From: Nostoc sp. FACHB-973
GTDB taxonomy: Bacteria; Cyanobacteriota; Cyanobacteriia; Cyanobacteriales; Nostocaceae
Direction of reading: 5' to 3'
Length of the DNA: 42,022 nt
NCBI RefSeq assembly: GCF_014698115.1
Contig: NZ_JACJSJ010000075.1
Location: 1-42,022 of the forward strand
Below, one piece after another: positions 33,563 to 41,850 of this stretch. The translations under genes were made by a program, and so were the position numbers. The first letter of the stretch is position 1. Each line of letters begins with the position of its first letter. The notes under the pieces were generated by a model, which was not told the DNA's origin, ran no database searches, and was given only the letters and a program-made list of their open reading frames with translations.

Positions 33563-34685
33563 GGGTGAGTTCCTCCTTTTTCCCTAAGATACCTTGAGGA
33601 CGCCAAATCATCAGTACCATTAAAATAAATCCGATTACCATGATGCGAAATGCACCCAAACGTGCTTCATCAAGGGGGACGATTCTAGGCAAAACTTCTC
33701 GCGTAATGGCATCGTAAGCAAAGAAAACTACCGCGCCTAAAATTGTGCCGATATTATTACCAGAACCGCCTAAAATCACCATAATCCAAGTATCAAAAGT
33801 CAACTGTGGTTGAAAATTATCAGGGTAAATAGCGCCGAGTTGCCAAGCGAAGAACGCACCAGCGATGCCGGCGATCGCACCTCCAAGCATGAGAGACTGT
33901 AATTTATACCAAAACACATTTTTTCCTAGTGCTTTGGGAATTTCTTCATCTTCGCGGATAGCTTTGAGAATTCTACCCCAAGGCGATCGCACCAAAATTT
34001 CTAACCGCCAGAATACAAGTGCTAAAACCAACAACAGCACCAACATTAAACCTGCTTTTGGGTTGTAATTATACAATCCAATTACCCCAGATATATAAAT
34101 TGCTACTGCCAAAACTGCTAACACAATTCCGACTCCCAAGCGCGATGCCAATTCTTGTTTGCTACTCAACCTTTGGCTGGAATCAGCAGCTCGAAATCTT
34201 TGGGCAGTGCGAATCCATCGCCACAGCGTAAACAAAGTTACAACAGCTAACAGTGTTAACAGCCCAATCATCACTAATCTGAAAAACAAACTCGGCTGTG
34301 TGGAAAACGGTATGGGATAACTTTGTACCCCAAACGCCCCAGAAACCCAAGAATTTCCCACAGGTAATTCCTGATTATTCACTACTAAACGAATTAATTC
34401 TCCTGTACCGATGGTGACAATTGCTAGGTAATCTTCCCGCAAGCGCAGAGTTGCAAAACCAATAATCAAACCCAACAAAGCGGCTACCATTGCCCCAGCC
34501 AACGCCGATATCAGTAGGGGAACGCCCTTTAAGCTTAACAACACAGTTGTATATGCTCCCAGGGTCATAAAAGCAATGTGACCAAAGTTAATTAATCCGG
34601 TAAAGCCCCACTGCAAATTCAGTCCGAGAGCAAATAGGGCAAAACTGGCTGTAGAAATTGCTAAGAAAATGAGATATTCAACCAT
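33552..34685 (-). CDS. livM: ABC transporter permease, branched-chain/neutral amino acid type
   Basis: The 377-residue membrane protein has about eight to nine hydrophobic segments and the LivM features GLNLQWGFTGLINFGHIAFM, LRLREDYLAIVTIGTGELIR and the ATPase-coupling loop SPWGRILKAIREDEEIPKAL. It has a larger than usual polar loop (about 164-190, RWIRTAQRFRAADSSQRLSS). It is the first gene of the pair with livG. Its upstream region contains a degenerate palindrome copy (34789-34816). Confidence 0.92.
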   Translation of the reverse strand: MVEYLIFLAISTASFALFALGLNLQWGFTGLINFGHIAFMTLGAYTTVLLSLKGVPLLISALAGAMVAALLGLIIGFATLRLREDYLAIVTIGTGELIRLVVNNQELPVGNSWVSGAFGVQSYPIPFSTQPSLFFRLVMIGLLTLLAVVTLFTLWRWIRTAQRFRAADSSQRLSSKQELASRLGVGIVLAVLAVAIYISGVIGLYNYNPKAGLMLVLLLVLALVFWRLEILVRSPWGRILKAIREDEEIPKALGKNVFWYKLQSLMLGGAIAGIAGAFFAWQLGAIYPDNFQPQLTFDTWIMVILGGSGNNIGTILGAVVFFAYDAITREVLPRIVPLDEARLGAFRIMVIGFILMVLMIWRPQGILGKKEELTLGK

Positions 34686-34788
34686 AGTAAGGGGCGGGGA
34701 ATTTATAAGAAATAAATTATCGAATTTTGTGGAGTCGGGGGCTTAGGGACTTCCAAAAAATAAATTATCCCAAATTATTTGTAAATTT

Positions 34789-34816
34789 GTAGGATAGCAC
34801 CGCTGTGCGACCCTAG
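34789..34816. repeat. Degenerate copy of the 28-bp palindrome (family copy 4)
   Basis: Aligned without gaps to the perfect copy at 27894-27921, this 28-bp stretch agrees at 22 positions (GTAGG ... GCAC ... GCTGTGCG ... CCCTA). The arms no longer pair fully, so it seems to be decaying. Confidence 0.6.
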
Positions 34817-34892
34817 TAGGGGATGTTTTTTTAACTAATTTTTTGGGAATACTATTTATTGTTAGTGGTTGTTTATAAGGAATAATTAACCT

Positions 34893-35090
34893 ATGAATTT
34901 GCTCCGACTGAGAATGCATCATTTAATCGAGCAGTTAGCCGACGACGATCTGCAAAGCATTTGGAACGTTCTTGAAGCTTTACATTGTGACTTTTATATG
35001 CTAAGAGCCATACAAAAAGTAAAGCGATCGCAGCAGCCGTGGGATATCTTAACCCATGATGAAGCAATACGCCTGTTAATGTTTTTCTGA
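34893..35090 (+). CDS. Small antitoxin-like protein of a RelE-type module
   Basis: The 65-residue protein is helical and acidic in its first half (LRLRMHHLIEQLADDDLQSI) with the C-terminal pattern QQPWDILTHDEAIRLL, which resembles small antitoxins that accompany RelE-type toxins in cyanobacteria. The ending MFF is short and may be a changed C-terminus. The toxin gene begins 104 bp downstream rather than overlapping, and the gap holds short repeats. Confidence 0.6.
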   Translation: MNLLRLRMHHLIEQLADDDLQSIWNVLEALHCDFYMLRAIQKVKRSQQPWDILTHDEAIRLLMFF

Positions 35091-35095
35091 TGCAG

Positions 35096-35181
35096 CAGCG
35101 CTTTCGCTCTCGTACCAGTATGCGTAGCTTGCTTGTTTGCAGGAGTACACAATCTAAAATCTAAAATCCAAAATCTAAAAT
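35096..35181. repeat. Repeats separating antitoxin and toxin genes
   Basis: A GCGTAGC-type short repeat region (about 35096-35140) is followed by an AAAATCT/AAAATCC heptamer array (35150-35181), the same array type as at 6374-6401. They lie between two genes that in other TA modules are adjacent. Confidence 0.65.
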
Positions 35182-35194
35182 GGTATAACGTCTA

Positions 35195-35452
35195 GTGACT
35201 CTGGAAGTGCGCTATGCAAGGTCTTTTTTGCTAGACCTCAAAAATTTAGAACCTGCTGCTTACGAGCGGGTGTATGATTTTGTGTTTATTGAGTTTGGCC
35301 AAAAGTGGCAACTGAGTGGACTAAAAGAACTACGACAGCTTGATAGTGAAGGAATTTTTCACCGCTTCACTCTAGATGATTATCTGATTGGTATAGAAAT
35401 CAGGGGTGAAATTGTGAAATTTTTGCGTGTCATCCCTATGCCAGATGTCTAA
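35195..35452 (+). CDS. RelE/ParE-family toxin-like protein
   Basis: The 85-residue protein begins at a GTG and reads MTLEVRYARSFLLDLKNLEP, VYDFVFIEFGQKWQLSGLKE and GIFHRFTLDDYLIGIEIRGE, then VKFLRVIPMPD. This strand order and the central Arg-Phe and final Arg match the small RelE-type toxin fold. It appears complete. The partner antitoxin gene lies upstream across a repeat-filled gap. Confidence 0.82.
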   Translation: MTLEVRYARSFLLDLKNLEPAAYERVYDFVFIEFGQKWQLSGLKELRQLDSEGIFHRFTLDDYLIGIEIRGEIVKFLRVIPMPDV

Positions 35453-35564
35453 TGTAAAGAGTTAAGGGAACACTTAAAACTGTAAACTGTATAAGGCTAG
35501 GCAGGGATCGCTATTACCTTCCATTAAACTGGTTTTTGAAAAACACTTTATTTGAGATTTCCCT

Positions 35565-37151
35565 ATGGATGCTAGGGCACTTTGGCAACGATACCAAAAC
35601 TGGTTATATTTCCACGAGGGATTAGGACTGTACTTAGATGTAAGTCGAATGCGGTTCGATGATGCCTTTGTGGAGTCGTTGCAGCCGAAGTTTGACAAGG
35701 CGTTTGCGGATATGGCTCAACTGGAGAAGGGAGCGATCGCAAATCCCGATGAAAACCGCATGGTTGGACACTATTGGCTGCGAAATCCTGATTTAGCGCC
35801 AACTCCAGAACTGACACAAGAAATTGTCCAAACCCTAGAACAAATCGAAGCCTTTGCGGAAAAAGTCCAAACAGGTGCTATTCATCCTCCCAGAGCCAAC
35901 CGCTTCACTGATATTATCTCTATTGGTATTGGTGGTTCCGCCCTCGGCCCCCAATTCGTCGCTGAAGCCCTGGCGGCTGATTTCCCGCCCCTGAAAATTC
36001 ACTTTATTGATAACAGCGATCCAGCAGGTATCGATCGCGTTCTCAATCATCTGCGAAACAACCTTGCCAGCACTTTGGTACTCGTGATCTCCAAATCTGG
36101 GGGAACACCAGAACCTCGCAACGGCATGATTGAAGTTAAAAAAGCTTACGCCGGACACAATTTAGAGTTTGCCCAATATGCGGTAGCTATTACCAGCCCT
36201 GATAGCAACCTCGATAAGATAGCCAAAGAAGAAGGCTGGTTAGCTAGGTTTCCCATGTACGACTGGGTGGGAGGACGCACTTCAGAAATGTCTTCTGTGG
36301 GGCTAGTACCAGCAGCACTGCAAGGCATTGATGTTCGCGCCATGCTGCAAGGTGCAAAAGAAATGGATGACGCTACCCGCGTCCCAGATGTGAAGAATAA
36401 CCCAGCAGCCTTGCTTGCTTTGTCTTGGTACTTTGCTGGCAATGGGCGGGGTGAAAAAGATATGGTTGTTCTACCTTACAAGGACAGCTTATTGTTATTC
36501 AGCCGCTATCTGCAACAGCTGGTAATGGAATCCTTGGGCAAGGAAAAAGACTTAGACGGCAAAACTGTCTATCAAGGCATCGCCGTTTATGGTAACAAAG
36601 GCTCAACAGATCAACATGCTTACGTCCAGCAGTTACGCGAAGGTGTGCCGAATTTCTTTGCTACCCTCATCGAAGTTCTAGAAGATCGTCAGGGGCCATC
36701 GGCAGAAATAGATCCTGGAGTTACATCAGGCGATTATCTTTCCGGTTTTCTTCAAGGAACCCGACAAGCGCTTTATGAAAATCAGCGGGATTCCATTGCA
36801 ATTACTATTCCCCAAGTTAACCCCCGAATTGTAGGGGCATTAATTGCTTTGTATGAACGTGCTGTTGGTTTATATGCTAGCTTGGTCAACGTCAACGCCT
36901 ACCATCAACCAGGGGTAGAAGCTGGCAAAAAAGCTGCCGCTAGTATTCTTGACTTGCAAACACGAGTAGTGGCAGTGCTACAAAAAGAAAAAACTCCCCT
37001 TTCTCTGGAAGAACTAGCCGAAAAGGCAGGTGCATCAGAGCAAGTTGAGCCAATTTACAAGATTTTGCGTCATCTCCATGCCAATCAGCGCGGTGTGGTT
37101 TTGGAAGGCGATCTTCATAAACCCAGTAGTTTGAGAGTTTCTGCTAGCTGA
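35565..37151 (+). CDS. pgi: Glucose-6-phosphate isomerase
   Basis: The 528-residue enzyme interconverts glucose-6-phosphate and fructose-6-phosphate in glycolysis and in sugar-phosphate cycling. Family blocks are GIGGSALGPQF, the phosphate-binding SKSGGTPEPRNGM, the DWVGGRTSEMSSVG block and GPSAEIDPGVTSGDY, with the catalytic Glu and His regions in place. The C-terminal 60 residues form a helical extension (LDLQTRVVAVLQKEKTPLSL). The length is that of cyanobacterial enzymes. It is not in an operon with the toxin gene; a strong hairpin follows it. Confidence 0.96.
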   Translation: MDARALWQRYQNWLYFHEGLGLYLDVSRMRFDDAFVESLQPKFDKAFADMAQLEKGAIANPDENRMVGHYWLRNPDLAPTPELTQEIVQTLEQIEAFAEKVQTGAIHPPRANRFTDIISIGIGGSALGPQFVAEALAADFPPLKIHFIDNSDPAGIDRVLNHLRNNLASTLVLVISKSGGTPEPRNGMIEVKKAYAGHNLEFAQYAVAITSPDSNLDKIAKEEGWLARFPMYDWVGGRTSEMSSVGLVPAALQGIDVRAMLQGAKEMDDATRVPDVKNNPAALLALSWYFAGNGRGEKDMVVLPYKDSLLLFSRYLQQLVMESLGKEKDLDGKTVYQGIAVYGNKGSTDQHAYVQQLREGVPNFFATLIEVLEDRQGPSAEIDPGVTSGDYLSGFLQGTRQALYENQRDSIAITIPQVNPRIVGALIALYERAVGLYASLVNVNAYHQPGVEAGKKAAASILDLQTRVVAVLQKEKTPLSLEELAEKAGASEQVEPIYKILRHLHANQRGVVLEGDLHKPSSLRVSAS

Positions 37152-37212
37152 TAACTCTAGTGCAGATATCACATTTTGTGGATGATTGTTGTATCTGCAA
37201 CAATTCTTTACT

Positions 37213-37260
37213 GTGAAGCATCTTAGATAGAAGGTATATCTTCAATCTAGGATGCTTCAC
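37213..37260 (+). terminator. Long hairpin downstream of pgi
   Basis: GTGAAGCATC (37213-37222) pairs with GATGCTTCAC (37251-37260), and an inner AGAT/ATCT and GAAG/CTTC pairing extends the stem toward a small loop. It lies about 60 bp after the pgi stop and probably ends that transcript. Confidence 0.6.
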
Positions 37261-37266
37261 TGTAAT

Positions 37267-37513
37267 AATTCGTAATTCGTAATTCGTAATTCGTAATTCA
37301 GTTTAATTTAGACTCCGCATAAAACTTGCTGCTTGTTAGTTGCTATTGCTTTAAACTCACAGAATTGGTTCATAATTATTAACCGAGCCATAAATGCGCT
37401 TTTTGAGAATAATCATGCCTCATCTGTTTTTGAAGCGTAGTTTTTATACTGCACAAAGTCAAATCCGCTGTAATTACGAATTACGAATTACGAATTACGA
37501 ATTACGAATTACG
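37267..37513. repeat. Two inverted heptamer arrays flanking a spacer
   Basis: Four tandem AATTCGT units (37267-37294, plus a partial one) and, about 170 bp further on, six tandem AATTACG units (37472-37513) are the same heptamer in opposite orientation. They fill most of the 367-bp gap between pgi and the Nif11-type gene and could form a long hairpin. The spacer between them has no credible gene. Confidence 0.8.
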
Positions 37514-37518
37514 AATTA

Positions 37519-38178
37519 TTAATTACTAATTGCCATTAGGCGTTGGTTAAAGTAGCTCTTGGGTAAGAAACAGCGATCGGGTAAAAAAGGATTGTTGACG
37601 TTTTGAGACAAAAAAGTACTTGGCTTATCTCGATGACAAAATGGCGGTACAATTCCCCAGTCTTCTGCCAGCCAAATCCAGTATCCTGTTTCAATTCTGC
37701 CGTAGTTTGATACCGTCAGAATCTCGCCAACGCTGTTGTTAATTGATACTAATTCTGACGATGATTTGATTTCAGTTAACAGCCAAGCTAACTCATCTAC
37801 AGAAAAGTAATAGGCATTCTCCGCACCTATATCGACAAAATGCTGTGGGCTTTTAGCTGTTAGTAATTGTTCTTTAAGAGACGGCGTTTTTTGTGCGAAA
37901 TCAAAAAGATCCCAAATCTGTTTTCTCGTGATTAAAAACCAGGCAAGTTCTTCTGCGGTTAGATTGTAACCATTTTCTGTTGCTAACTTGAGAAATGGCT
38001 CAAGACTATCAGTTTCTCCTAGTTGATATTTTAGTGCGAAAGTCTGCTCTACCAATGACAAAAAATCAATAATCTTTTGCCATGTAACTCTGTTAAAACT
38101 TTTGTTAACTTTTATTCTCTCTTTCCAATAGTTATATTTATCTTCTTGAAGAAAAAAGTTCCAAATTTGATAATACAT
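37519..38178 (-). CDS. Protein with two Nif11-like domains
   Basis: The 219-residue protein contains two tandem Nif11-type helical domains: about 33-85 (FLSLVEQTFALKYQLGETDS with FLKLATENGYNLTAEELAWF) and about 87-138 (LFDFAQKTPSLKEQLLTAKS with FVDIGAENAYYFSVDELAWL). Nif11 domains occur as leader regions of some cyanobacterial peptide precursors and in nitrogen-fixation gene neighbourhoods. Here there is no double-glycine cleavage site and no core peptide; instead a C-terminal extension of about 80 residues (YGRIETGYWIWLAEDWGIVP and PFLPDRCFLPKSYF) follows. No modification enzyme is adjacent, so the role is open. Confidence 0.78.
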   Translation of the reverse strand: MYYQIWNFFLQEDKYNYWKERIKVNKSFNRVTWQKIIDFLSLVEQTFALKYQLGETDSLEPFLKLATENGYNLTAEELAWFLITRKQIWDLFDFAQKTPSLKEQLLTAKSPQHFVDIGAENAYYFSVDELAWLLTEIKSSSELVSINNSVGEILTVSNYGRIETGYWIWLAEDWGIVPPFCHRDKPSTFLSQNVNNPFLPDRCFLPKSYFNQRLMAISN

Positions 38179-38475
38179 AATTCATCTTTCCTAAGTCTTC
38201 AACTTGCTAATGAATTGTAATTAGTGAATACCAGTGTAGTCAGTATAAGAAGACTCTTCGACAGTATTTGATTTATTATCTGATGTAAATGAAGTTACAC
38301 AGTGGCTAAGTATTAATTTTTTGTAAAGTTTATCACTATAAATCAAAGATACTGAGAAAAAAAGCAACAACGAGCCACGGTTCGGTTGAGCAGCGATCGC
38401 TGAAAGTAAAAGCGATCGCCTTTATCTTCCCCTAAGATTAAGTTAAGACAGCATCCATAAATCCGGCTAATTACT
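38179..38475. other. Intergenic region between divergent genes
   Basis: 297 bp with no gene and two HIP1 sites close together (near 38395 and 38411). It should contain the promoters of the Nif11-type gene (minus) and the next operon (plus). No terminator or operator was recognised. Confidence 0.45.
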
Positions 38476-38793
38476 ATGACTGAATCAACTGCAAAACAAC
38501 CTGCACGTAGAGGTAGAATCTTTCCAGAACGCACTTTATCACCAGAAGAACTTGCTAGGCGTAAAGCTGAAAGGGAAGTATTTCATCAGCGTTGTCGTGC
38601 AATATTCGAGGGTGTGCGTCCAGAATATATCGAAGAACACTATGGCTGGTATATTGCAGTGGAGCCAGATAGTGGAGATTATTTCATTGATAAAGATATA
38701 GAAGTAGCTAGCCAGAAAGCACGCGAAAAACACCCAAATGCTGTACACTGCATGTTTTGCCTGAATGAAACTGGAGCCACTGGTACAATATGA
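38476..38793 (+). CDS. Hypothetical protein upstream of an aspartyl protease-like gene
   Basis: The 105-residue soluble protein has a basic N-terminal part (PARRGRIFPERTLSPEELAR) and a domain with the block FEGVRPEYIEEHYGWYIAVE and PDSGDYFIDKDIEVASQKAR. This block is typical of small conserved cyanobacterial proteins paired with retropepsin-like genes. The stop overlaps the next start (ATGA), so the two are translationally coupled. No function is known to me; a role as partner or inhibitor of the protease-like protein is inference. Confidence 0.78.
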   Translation: MTESTAKQPARRGRIFPERTLSPEELARRKAEREVFHQRCRAIFEGVRPEYIEEHYGWYIAVEPDSGDYFIDKDIEVASQKAREKHPNAVHCMFCLNETGATGTI

Positions 38794-39152
38794 TTCAGGG
38801 TATCTTTGGTAGCAATGGTCAGCTATTTTTTGAAATTGATTTGATTACATCTGATGGATTAAATCTGCCTGTGGATGCTATGTTAGACACTGGTTTCACA
38901 GGCTTTTTAGCTATTAATAAACAAGATTTAGATTCTCTAGATTGGCAATTTATTCGTGAGCAAGAACTACGAACTGCACAGGGTGAAAAAATTTTTGATT
39001 TGTATTTAGGTAATGTGCAATTAAATGGACAAGAGTATGAGATTTCAGTTATCGCAGGTGATGAAATTACAGAAATCTTATTAGGTTCAGAATGGCTAAA
39101 GATTCTGCCGTTGGTGGCTAATTATCAAGCTGGTATCTTAACTTGGGGTTAA
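38790..39152 (+). CDS. Retropepsin-like aspartyl protease family protein
   Basis: The 120-residue protein has one catalytic motif, DTGFTGFLAI (Asp near residue 33), strands with the conserved GNVQLNGQEYEISVIAG and the final LLGSEWLKI, the layout of single-domain retropepsin-like proteases that would act as dimers. No signal peptide is present, so it is cytoplasmic. It is coupled by ATGA overlap to the upstream small gene, a common cyanobacterial pair, and the substrates are unknown. Confidence 0.85.
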   Translation: MIQGIFGSNGQLFFEIDLITSDGLNLPVDAMLDTGFTGFLAINKQDLDSLDWQFIREQELRTAQGEKIFDLYLGNVQLNGQEYEISVIAGDEITEILLGSEWLKILPLVANYQAGILTWG

Positions 39153-39178
39153 CTGCGATATATTATCTATATTTTTAA

Positions 39179-40708
39179 TTATTCTAGGTTCGTTGATAAA
39201 TCGCGTAGAAAGTAAAAGCGATCGCTCTTCCAATCACTACCTTTAATTCGTCCTAAATAGCCTGTTAATGGTGAAGAAAGTTCTATCAAGAAATCGTGAA
39301 CTACTTCATCAGTTAGTTTGGGATTATGAGTGGCATTGTAATGAACACGAATTTCTGTAACTGTGAAATTCTGGTGTGTAGCTTTTGAATTTTCGTTGTC
39401 TTGTTCAGAGAGTTCTTTGACTGCTATAGTAATCTGCGATCGCAACTTTATAGATTGCTCAACTTTATCGATATAACTATTAACTTTATCTTCAGCTAAA
39501 CCAAAAGGACTTTGTTGCAAACACTCTTTTAATTCTAACAAGTTGATAGAATTTTTGTAATGTGCTTGCAGTTCAACTAGTTTTTGTAGAGTTTCAGGAC
39601 GAATTACATTCATTTGATTTTCGGTTGCTGTTCTCAGGGCGTAAAAATTTAGTTCTCCAGCGGCTACAATTAATTTAATAGAATTTTCATATTGAAATTT
39701 ACCAAGATGGTTCATACCTATTTTTAATAACTGTGCAGGAGTACCATCAGTAACTTTCTCAGTTTGAGTTGCCTTGCACTCTCCTACTATTGGATAAGGA
39801 TGTTCAGCGTAAAAATCCATACCTCCCGCGCCACCAGTTGCATCTGGATTTAAACCTGAGCCTGTAAAGCCTAATTTTAGTAATCCTCTACGAACTAATT
39901 TTTCAAATGTATGTCCATCGCTAGAGTTTCCAATTTCAGCAATTTTTTGAACCCAAACTAAATCTGAATCTGGTAGAGTTTCTAGTTTTCTACTATTCCA
40001 ACCTAGAAAAATTTTGATGTCATTATCTAGTTGCTGTGCATTTGAGTTTGTATTAGATAACTGTGCGATCGCACTTTGCAATTCTTCCAATTCAGGATGC
40101 AGTGGTGGCAGTCGGTTTTCTAATTGATGCTTGCGTTGGGTGAAAGTGCGATCGGTTAATACCGGCTTTTCTTCAGAAATATTGAGAGGTTGTGGTAATG
40201 CAACAAACTGACTATTTGACTTTATCGGGACTTCAATTAATTTAGGCAACTGATATACTCGCAAATATGCCAAAAAAATATTTTGCCTTTGCCTTAATAT
40301 TTCCTTTAAAGCTTCTGTTGTCCAAATAGTTAGCTGTGATAAAATAGCCAAGGATTCCGCATTGTTGATAATTTGGCATAGTTCGCACCTAGCCCAAGCT
40401 TTAATTAAAACTGTTTCATAAGCTAAGAGTGGTAGTTTTAACTGTTGTTCATCTCGAAGTAAGCTCATTTGCTGAGGTTGTATTAAAACACCCTGAGTAC
40501 TTAACTGTATGAATGAACTTTGAGCAATCGTTAGGAAAGTTGATCTATAGTATTGCTCAGTTGGTAGTAAATTAATTGAAGCATCTGCTGGACAGAGTGC
40601 AAATTCTCGTTCTGGAGTAAGAAATTTATTGGGCATTACTGCAATTATTCTCCCTTGCAATAATGCCTCAATTTCTGGTGTTGGTAAACGTAAAGCTATA
40701 TTAATCAT
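39179..40708 (-). CDS. PD-(D/E)XK-type nuclease with an N-terminal extension
   Basis: The 509-residue protein has an N-terminal domain (about 1-165) with the start RLPTPEIEALLQGRIIAVMP that I cannot assign firmly. A helical linker follows, and then a restriction-endonuclease-like domain (about 268-345): HTFEKLVRRGLLKLGFTGSG, GGAGGMDFYAEHPYPIVGEC and K. The Asp and the ECK triad match the metal-binding D-ExK of PD-(D/E)XK nucleases. A further C-terminal region of about 160 residues has no clear motif. The start overlaps the stop of the upstream ATPase gene as ATGA, so the two are coupled. Confidence 0.78.
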   Translation of the reverse strand: MINIALRLPTPEIEALLQGRIIAVMPNKFLTPEREFALCPADASINLLPTEQYYRSTFLTIAQSSFIQLSTQGVLIQPQQMSLLRDEQQLKLPLLAYETVLIKAWARCELCQIINNAESLAILSQLTIWTTEALKEILRQRQNIFLAYLRVYQLPKLIEVPIKSNSQFVALPQPLNISEEKPVLTDRTFTQRKHQLENRLPPLHPELEELQSAIAQLSNTNSNAQQLDNDIKIFLGWNSRKLETLPDSDLVWVQKIAEIGNSSDGHTFEKLVRRGLLKLGFTGSGLNPDATGGAGGMDFYAEHPYPIVGECKATQTEKVTDGTPAQLLKIGMNHLGKFQYENSIKLIVAAGELNFYALRTATENQMNVIRPETLQKLVELQAHYKNSINLLELKECLQQSPFGLAEDKVNSYIDKVEQSIKLRSQITIAVKELSEQDNENSKATHQNFTVTEIRVHYNATHNPKLTDEVVHDFLIELSSPLTGYLGRIKGSDWKSDRFYFLRDLSTNLE

Positions 40709-41850
40709 GATTCCTGAAATAAATCATCTGAACCAATACTTACTACATCTGCAACCTCTGTTAAAGTGATATTACCACTTTCAATTTCTTCGTCAATTGC
40801 ATCTTTAGGAACTTGTCCTGATGGATCGCTGAGAATTTCACGGATCAGATAATTATCAATTGCTATCCGCTTTTGGCGAATAAAATCTATAATTTGATCT
40901 TCGCTTAACTCATCATCTTCACGACCTTTCATGACAAAGTGTAATGCTAAAAGTGGTTTGATGTCTTCAGGTTTTAATAATACCCATTCACCACCTAATT
41001 CCTTTGATAAAAGCTCACTTAAATAGATTTGTGCTTTAGTCGCGCCTTTATTAATTTGTTTAGAGCGAACTAAACAACCACGAGTTAAATCAAAATCTTT
41101 GTAACGAATTAACCGTTTCAATGCAGCTTGGACGAATAAGCCCCCAGATTCTTGCAGAACAGCTACGCCAATTTTGACATCTTTACCATTTTCTTTACCA
41201 ACAATTTTAAAGTCAAGGTAGCCTCTATCCACAGCTTTTACTTGAATATCAACTATATCTAAAATTTGAACATTTTCTAACACTTCTCCTTTGATAGTAG
41301 TAAATCCTAATCGTAGTGCTTGAGCAAGAGTTGCTTTATTCTCCATGTAATCTTGAATAGTTGTTTCTAAAGCAGCTATTTGTTGATTATAAACAGGTTC
41401 TACTGGATGTTCTGTTACCTCACCAGATTTAAAATTTTCTGCACACCATTTTAATACTTTTCTAACAATTGGTTTTTCCTTGCCTAATGCTCTCAGCTTT
41501 TCTTCTTCAAATGGATAAATTGGATAAGGAGGTATTAATCCCCTCTCTTGATAAAATTCTTCAAGCCATCGAGAGACTAAGGTAACAACATCATCAGAAT
41601 TAAGATACTTTAAATCAATCACTTGTTCAGCAATTCTATCTACAACTGAATCAGCATTTGATAATTTTTTAACCTCATGAATCCAATGATCTGGGAAAAT
41701 TGATGTTAGCAAAACACCTCGTTTAATTTTGTCAGATAAGTCTTTAGCTAAGATAGCCGTAACTTGTCGTGCAGTGTATCCTATTTCATTACAGTGGTCA
41801 CTTTCCATTTCATCAAAACAAACGACTATTGGTTTATAATCGCTAATCAA
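40705..41850 (-). CDS. AAA-like ATPase, 5'-truncated
   Basis: The 381 residues from the TTG at 41850 start just before a Walker B motif (PIVVCFDEME), followed by a sensor-1-like strand (RGVLLTSIFPDHW) and helical domains. The frame is open further upstream to 41964 (IVINFLHDLLNISANDQEAE) and reads like protein, but there is no Walker A before a stop at 41965-41967. So the ATP-binding part is incomplete: the gene lost its 5' end, by an insertion or deletion near 41930-41965. It is coupled to the downstream nuclease gene, and together they look like an ATPase-nuclease defence or DNA-processing pair. As it stands it is probably non-functional. Confidence 0.7.
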   Translation of the reverse strand: MISDYKPIVVCFDEMESDHCNEIGYTARQVTAILAKDLSDKIKRGVLLTSIFPDHWIHEVKKLSNADSVVDRIAEQVIDLKYLNSDDVVTLVSRWLEEFYQERGLIPPYPIYPFEEEKLRALGKEKPIVRKVLKWCAENFKSGEVTEHPVEPVYNQQIAALETTIQDYMENKATLAQALRLGFTTIKGEVLENVQILDIVDIQVKAVDRGYLDFKIVGKENGKDVKIGVAVLQESGGLFVQAALKRLIRYKDFDLTRGCLVRSKQINKGATKAQIYLSELLSKELGGEWVLLKPEDIKPLLALHFVMKGREDDELSEDQIIDFIRQKRIAIDNYLIREILSDPSGQVPKDAIDEEIESGNITLTEVADVVSIGSDDLFQES

